This document shows, one piece after another, positions 59,656 to 64,000 of a DNA stretch of 64,000 nucleotides. The DNA is taken from positions 2,046,001 through 2,110,000 of the forward strand of contig NZ_CP048788.1 of NCBI RefSeq assembly GCF_012932215.1, read 5' to 3'. The position numbers and the translations under genes are program-made. Below the pieces are notes generated by a model, which searched no databases, was not told where the DNA came from, and saw only the letters and a program-made list of their open reading frames with translations. Numbering within the stretch: position 1 is the stretch's first letter; each line of letters opens with the position of its first letter. This DNA is from Roseobacter ponti (lineage in GTDB: Bacteria > Pseudomonadota > Alphaproteobacteria > Rhodobacterales > Rhodobacteraceae).

Positions 59656-61050
59656 CTACATGTGAATGACCCGGTCGTAGGCGTCGAGCACGCTTTCGTG
59701 CATCATTTCGCTCAGCGTCGGATGCGGGAAGACGGTATTCATCAGGTCCTCTTCAGTGGTCTCAAGCTGTCGCCCGACCACATAGCCCTGGATCAGTTCC
59801 GTGACTTCGGCACCCACCATGTGCGCACCCAGCAGTTCGCCGGTTTTCGCGTCAAAGATGGTTTTGATCATGCCTTCCTGTTCGCCCAGAGCGATGGCTT
59901 TGCCATTGCCGATGAACGGAAAGCGTCCGACCCTGATCTCATAACCCAGCTCTTTGGCTTTCGCTTCGGTATAGCCTACGGAGGCAACCTGCGGATGGCA
60001 GTAGGTGCAGCCCGCGATGGTCTCGGGCTTGACGGGATGCGCATGTCTGCCGGCAATCAGATCAGCGACCATGACGCCTTCGTGGCTGGCTTTATGGGCC
60101 AGCCAGGGCGCACCGGCGATGTCACCGATGGCGTACAGCCCCTCGACGCCGGTGCGGCAGAATTCATCCGTCACGACATGCGTCCGGTCAACTTTAACGC
60201 CGAGTTCTTCAAGCCCCAGACCTTCGGTATTCCCGACGATGCCCACCGCGGAGATCACGGTGTCAAACTCGTGTTTCTCGACCTTGCCGCCAACTTCGAT
60301 ATGCGCGGTCACTTTGCCTTTGGCGCGATCAAGCTGTTTCACCATCGCCTTCTGCATGATCTTCATACCCTGCTTCTCAAACGACTTTTTCGCAAAGGCG
60401 GAGATCTCGGCATCTTCGACTGGTAGTACGCGGTCCATCACCTCTACAACAGTCGTGTCGGCTCCGAGTGTGTTGTAAAAGCTCGCAAATTCGATGCCGA
60501 TGGCGCCGGAACCGATCACCAGCAGCTTTTTGGGCATGTGTTTGGGTTGCAGCGCGTGTTTGTAGGTCCACACCAGGTCACCGTCAGCTTCAAGCCCCGG
60601 CAGTTCGCGCGCCCGGGCCCCGGTAGCAAGCACAATATTTTTTGCTGTCAGCTCTTCGGTGGCCTTGTCAGTTTTCACCGAGACCTTGCCTTTGGCGGGG
60701 ATGGTCGCCTCGCCCATAAAGACGGTGACTTTGTTCTTTTTCATCAGATGTCCGATACCGCCCGAAAGCTGCCCTGCGACCTGGCGGGACCGTTTGACCA
60801 CAGCGTCGAGATCATAGCCCACGTTGTCAGCTTTCAGGCCGAATTCCTTTGCCCGGTGCATCAGATGGAAGACCTCGGAGGAGCGCAGCATAGCCTTTGT
60901 CGGGATACAGCCCCAGTTGAGGCAGATGCCACCCAGATGCTCACGCTCGATGATGGCAACCGACATGCCCAGCTGCGCGCCTCGGATGGCCGCAACATAG
61001 CCTCCCGGCCCTGCACCGATCACGATAAGATCAAAGGATTTTGCCGCCAT
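59656..61050 (-). CDS. lpdA: dihydrolipoyl dehydrogenase
   Basis: The 464-residue flavoprotein is the E3 component of 2-oxoacid dehydrogenase complexes. FAD binding is in LIVIGAGPGGYVAAIRGAQL, the redox disulfide in GGICLNWGCIPTKAM, NAD binding in LLVIGSGAIGIEFASFYNTL, the second FAD motif in EGLYAIGDIAGAPW, and the base His in FPHPTLSEMMHE. It re-oxidises lipoamide with NAD. No sucA/sucB or pdh genes are in the window. An inverted repeat lies 23-58 bases upstream of the ATG and may control it. Confidence 0.97.
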   Translation of the reverse strand: MAAKSFDLIVIGAGPGGYVAAIRGAQLGMSVAIIEREHLGGICLNWGCIPTKAMLRSSEVFHLMHRAKEFGLKADNVGYDLDAVVKRSRQVAGQLSGGIGHLMKKNKVTVFMGEATIPAKGKVSVKTDKATEELTAKNIVLATGARARELPGLEADGDLVWTYKHALQPKHMPKKLLVIGSGAIGIEFASFYNTLGADTTVVEVMDRVLPVEDAEISAFAKKSFEKQGMKIMQKAMVKQLDRAKGKVTAHIEVGGKVEKHEFDTVISAVGIVGNTEGLGLEELGVKVDRTHVVTDEFCRTGVEGLYAIGDIAGAPWLAHKASHEGVMVADLIAGRHAHPVKPETIAGCTYCHPQVASVGYTEAKAKELGYEIRVGRFPFIGNGKAIALGEQEGMIKTIFDAKTGELLGAHMVGAEVTELIQGYVVGRQLETTEEDLMNTVFPHPTLSEMMHESVLDAYDRVIHM

Positions 61051-61072
61051 GAGTTGTCCTCGCCTGTTGACT

Positions 61073-61108
61073 TCCGGAGTATAGTTTACCGTTAAACTAT
61101 AATCCGGA
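61073..61108. promoter_or_regulatory. near-perfect long palindrome in front of lpdA
   Basis: CCGGAGTATAGTTTA (61074-61088) and TAAACTATAATCCGG (61093-61107) are inverted copies with one mismatch around a 4-base spacer. One further pair at the outer edge makes 16-base arms. There is no T-run, so it is not a usual terminator. It may be an operator or a 5' UTR hairpin. The regulator is not known. Confidence 0.6.
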
Positions 61109-61174
61109 GAGCTTCAACAGAGGGACGAGCGCGAGATTGCCGCACCCGTTGCCGCCCGAAGTACCGGCCCGTTT

Positions 61175-61756
61175 TCAGGCCGCCTGCGAGGTCTGTAAAG
61201 ACCGCACTGTCGCACCGTAACCACCGCCCGCGGTAAAGGCCGCTTCCGGAGCCGTATCAGACCGGCTGAGAGCGGCATTGCGGAACGGGAAGCGCCCGAA
61301 CAGCCGGATCACCGCGCGGTGTGCGCGTGCGTGCAGCAGGGTTGCGTTACCTGCATCCGACAGCCGTTCACAGACGAGCCGGACACAGCGGTCCTGATCG
61401 CAGAGGTTTTCGGAATGCATCAGCGGCATGTAGAACATCTTGCGTGCGGGTTCGTCGATGCGCATGTCCCAGTTCCGCTCGATGGCCGATTTCGCTGCAG
61501 CCAGTGCTGCGCCGTCCGTCGAATAGGACTTTGCCGTACCACGGAACATATTGCGCGGAAACTGATCGGTCAGAATGATATAAGCCAGCGCGCCGGTGGG
61601 ATAAGTCAGCCAGAGCGAATAGGCCCCTTCCCGCGCACTTTGCCACGCCTGCTCAAAGCGGTCGCGGATTTCTGCGTCAAACGCGTCTGATTTCCTGAAC
61701 CAGCCCTCCGGGCCAACCTCGTCCAGCCAGAAGCGCAGTATTTCATCGGGGCTCAT
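61175..61756 (-). CDS. DUF924 family protein
   Basis: The protein has 193 residues from MSPDEILRFWLDEVGPEGWF; GGGAGG is 7 bases upstream of 61756, and an ATG one codon earlier is possible. The DUF924 pattern is ILTDQFPRNMFRGTAKSYST, MRIDEPARKMFYMPLMHSEN and LLHARAHRAVIRLFGRFPFR. Family function is unknown, and the fold is TPR-like with no membrane segment. It is separated from lpdA by the palindrome. Confidence 0.88.
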   Translation of the reverse strand: MSPDEILRFWLDEVGPEGWFRKSDAFDAEIRDRFEQAWQSAREGAYSLWLTYPTGALAYIILTDQFPRNMFRGTAKSYSTDGAALAAAKSAIERNWDMRIDEPARKMFYMPLMHSENLCDQDRCVRLVCERLSDAGNATLLHARAHRAVIRLFGRFPFRNAALSRSDTAPEAAFTAGGGYGATVRSLQTSQAA

Positions 61757-61849
61757 CATCAATCCTCCCTCGTTCACCACATCCCCGTGGTGAGTGTATG
61801 CCTGTTTCACTTTTCCAGCCTATTCACGATTTGCGTCAGTGCGACATAT

Positions 61850-63115
61850 TCAGGTGTCATTTTCTGTCTTTTCATCCTCAAGTTCTGTTTCGATGATGTA
61901 TTCCTGTGCATATTCATGCGCCAGGGAACTGTAGGTGGGCGAAACGGCAACATACGCACCCGTTTCTTCCGACGGGATCGGCCGGGCCACTGTCGAGCGG
62001 TAAGCGGCATAGGCCACGAGCGCGGCAAAGAGGCAGCCTGTAAAAAGATAAAATCCCGGCGGGCCCACCGCTTCGATCATATAGCCGGTGATCAGCGGAC
62101 CGGAGATCGCGCCGAGGCCGTTGATGAAAATCAGACCGCCGGATGCCGCCGCCATATCCTCGTGTTCCAGAAAATCATTGGTATGGGCAATCAGCAGTGA
62201 ATAGAGCGGGTTTGAAACGCCCCCCACAACAAAGGCCGAGAGCAGCAGCAGCCGGAAGTCTTCCCCCAGCGTCATGCCAAGTGCAGAGCCGGCCACGCCG
62301 ACTGCTGCGGTGATGACCACCAGAAAGCGACGGTCCATACGGTCGGAGATCCACCCGATCGGGTATTGCAGCAGCATGGACCCGACAAAAAACATTGCCA
62401 CAAAGGTCGAGATCTGCCCGACGCTGAGGCCTGCTTTGGCACCGTAAACCGGTGCCATGCCGAACTGGGCCGAAAAGATACCGCCAAGAATGAACATGCC
62501 CACCATGCCCAGGGGCGAAAACCCGTAGAGCGTACGCAGGCTCATCGGCTTGGTGGTGTCGAAGGCGGGCGTGGGGCTGATCGACAAAAGAATAGGCGTG
62601 ATCGCCACCGATACCAGAACCGAAGGAATGACAAAAAGCACGTAGCCAGACGGGTCCGCGGTCACCAGCAGGGCCTGACTGACCACAATGCCGGCCGTCT
62701 GCACGATCATATAGAGCGAAAGCGCTTGGCCGCGGTTGGCGTTCGTCGCCGCGTTGTTGAGCCAGCTTTCCGCCGTCACATAGACAGCCGAAAAACAGAA
62801 CCCGATCAGCACGCGGCCCAGCGTCCAGACCCAGACATCCGTCAGCGTCGGGTAGATGATCATCACCGCAGAAATGAGCGATGCGAGCGCGGCAAAGACC
62901 CGCACGTGCCCGACCCGCCGGATCATGCCCGGCGCCATGCGCGAACCTCCGAGAAATCCTGCGAAGTAGGCCGACATGACGATCGACATCTCAAGGGTGG
63001 AAAAGCCTTCGATCTCACCCCGGATGCCGAGCAGTGTGCCCTGCATTCCGTTGCCGACCATCAGAAGGCACATCCCGAGGAGAAGCGCCCAAGCGCTGGA
63101 TAAAACCTGTAGCAT
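61850..63115 (-). CDS. MFS transporter
   Basis: The 421-residue protein has 12 predicted membrane helices (LLLGMCLLMVGNGMQGTLLG and MSAYFAGFLGGSRM at the N terminus) and a long acidic C-terminal tail (TELEDEKTENDT). The motif A region is GGSRMAPGMIRRVGHVRVFA. The second half has SGGLIFINGLGAISGPLITG. It resembles the YcaD/UMF2 branch. Its substrate is unknown. Confidence 0.87.
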   Translation of the reverse strand: MLQVLSSAWALLLGMCLLMVGNGMQGTLLGIRGEIEGFSTLEMSIVMSAYFAGFLGGSRMAPGMIRRVGHVRVFAALASLISAVMIIYPTLTDVWVWTLGRVLIGFCFSAVYVTAESWLNNAATNANRGQALSLYMIVQTAGIVVSQALLVTADPSGYVLFVIPSVLVSVAITPILLSISPTPAFDTTKPMSLRTLYGFSPLGMVGMFILGGIFSAQFGMAPVYGAKAGLSVGQISTFVAMFFVGSMLLQYPIGWISDRMDRRFLVVITAAVGVAGSALGMTLGEDFRLLLLSAFVVGGVSNPLYSLLIAHTNDFLEHEDMAAASGGLIFINGLGAISGPLITGYMIEAVGPPGFYLFTGCLFAALVAYAAYRSTVARPIPSEETGAYVAVSPTYSSLAHEYAQEYIIETELEDEKTENDT

Positions 63116-63220
63116 CCGCGGTCTCCGCCGTCAGTCGTGGGAGGTACGACTCAGCGCACCCTGCCTCATGGCCCGCCGTAGATCAGGCCCGTGTGCGACG
63201 CAACAGGTCGTATTGGGCCG

Positions 63221-64000
63221 TCAGCGTTTTTGCGGGATCAGCAGCGAGGAATCGCCGTAGGAGAAGAAACGATACCTGCGGTTGATGGCGTGGGCATAGA
63301 TGTCGCGCACCGTTTGCGGCCCCATCAGCGCCGAGACAAGCATCATCAGCGTTGATTTCGGCAGGTGAAAATTGGTCATCAGTGCATCGGTCACGCGGAA
63401 CTCAAAGCCGGGATAGATGAAGATGTCCGTATCGCCTTCCCAGGCGCCGATTTCTCCGTCCTGTGCTGCGGTTTCGATCAGGCGCAGCGCGGTCGTACCC
63501 ACCGGAATGATACGGCCGCCGCGGGCTTTGGTCTGCCTGATTTCTGCGGCGGCCTCAGCGCTGACCCGGCCGCGTTCAGCGTGCATCCTGTGGGTGGTCA
63601 CGTCGTCGACCTTGACCGGCAGAAAGGTCCCTGCCCCGACGTGCAGTGTCACATGGGTAAAGGCGACCCCGCGCGCCGCAATCCGTGCCAGCAGAACCTC
63701 ATCAAAATGCAGCGAGGCCGTGGGGGCCGCGACTGCCCCTTTGTTACGGGCAAAGACTGTCTGGTAATCCGTGTGGTCCCGCGCGTCGGCGGGCCGTCTG
63801 GCGGCTATATAGGGCGGCAGCGGCATTGCACCGGCAGCATTCAGCGCAGCATCGAAATCATCGCCCGCGAGATTAAAGCGCAGATGGCCCTGCCCCTCAT
63901 CAGTACCTTCAAGCACCGCATCAAGGTCGGCACCAAAGCGCACACTCTCCCCCACACGCAGTTTTTTCAGGGGCCGGATCAGAGCCGACCAGGTTCCGTC
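63221..64000 (-). CDS. queA: tRNA preQ1(34) S-adenosylmethionine ribosyltransferase-isomerase, C-terminal part (window edge)
   Basis: The 259 codons visible run from the edge ([20 protein letters not shown]) to the stop, including [78 protein letters not shown] and [13 protein letters not shown] at the end. QueA adds the ribosyl part of AdoMet to preQ1 in tRNA, the step after Tgt (encoded at 15254-16381). The N terminus lies outside the window, so length and start cannot be given. Confidence 0.97.
   Translation of the reverse strand, partial: DGTWSALIRPLKKLRVGESVRFGADLDAVLEGTDEGQGHLRFNLAGDDFDAALNAAGAMPLPPYIAARRPADARDHTDYQTVFARNKGAVAAPTASLHFDEVLLARIAARGVAFTHVTLHVGAGTFLPVKVDDVTTHRMHAERGRVSAEAAAEIRQTKARGGRIIPVGTTALRLIETAAQDGEIGAWEGDTDIFIYPGFEFRVTDALMTNFHLPKSTLMMLVSALMGPQTVRDIYAHAINRRYRFFSYGDSSLLIPQKR

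Overview
The window looks like chromosomal core and near-core sequence from a marine-type alphaproteobacterium of the Rhodobacterales (Roseobacter group). The signs are a C4-pathway 5-aminolevulinate synthase with an FnrL-type box, a GAAC-N7-GAAC LexA box at uvrA, a cysG-DUF2849-cysI-cysH-DUF934-fpr sulfite-reduction operon, a form II CO-dehydrogenase-like operon, and high GC with strong Shine-Dalgarno use. I see no prophage, insertion sequence, CRISPR array or plasmid replication module. Three tRNA genes (Asp-GTC, Val-TAC, Val-CAC) lie in the first 11 kb, all on the minus strand.

Layout. 0-5.8 kb: ispG (cut by the window edge), a RodZ-like protein, hemA, then a plus-strand M20 peptidase, a fluoroacetate-dehalogenase-like hydrolase and a small monooxygenase-like gene. 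5.8-11.7 kb: tRNAs, a pirin, two tandem related small proteins, a large MscS channel and an HU protein. 11.8-16.4 kb: lon, a short soluble methyl-accepting-like protein and tgt. 16.5-22.6 kb: SPFH/NfeD pair, RidA, a RimB-RimK fusion, YdcH/PPK2, and SufT, acetyltransferase and SufA. 22.6-31.8 kb: a 2OG dioxygenase divergent from a P450, an Lrp regulator divergent from the sulfite/APS reduction operon, and an alanine-rich anchored protein. 32-41 kb: infC (non-AUG start), a GFA protein, the cox-like operon with XdhC, the BolA/Grx4 pair and the zapA operon. 41-48 kb: transketolase, DUF808, two adjacent gap genes separated by a tiny membrane protein, coaD, and a CBS protein. 47.9-53.9 kb: a LysR gene divergent from a valine-degradation operon. 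54-64 kb: uvrA, two MFS transporters, a membrane-anchored cNMP-binding protein, lpdA, DUF924 and queA (cut by the window edge).

The most unusual item is at 50530-52455. 3-hydroxyisobutyryl-CoA hydrolase and 3-hydroxyisobutyrate dehydrogenase, consecutive steps of valine breakdown, form one 641-residue reading frame that still carries a strong internal ribosome-binding site and ATG for the second domain. Together with mmsA just upstream this would give 3-hydroxyisobutyryl-CoA to propionyl-CoA in two polypeptides. Other items worth a look are the 16-bp-armed palindrome in front of lpdA, the Asp-to-Ala cofactor switch in the first of two adjacent GAPDHs, the tandem small paralogs between two tRNAs, and a protease/ligase RimB-RimK fusion. 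Most of the window is ordinary conserved metabolism. I did not find a clearly new multi-gene system.
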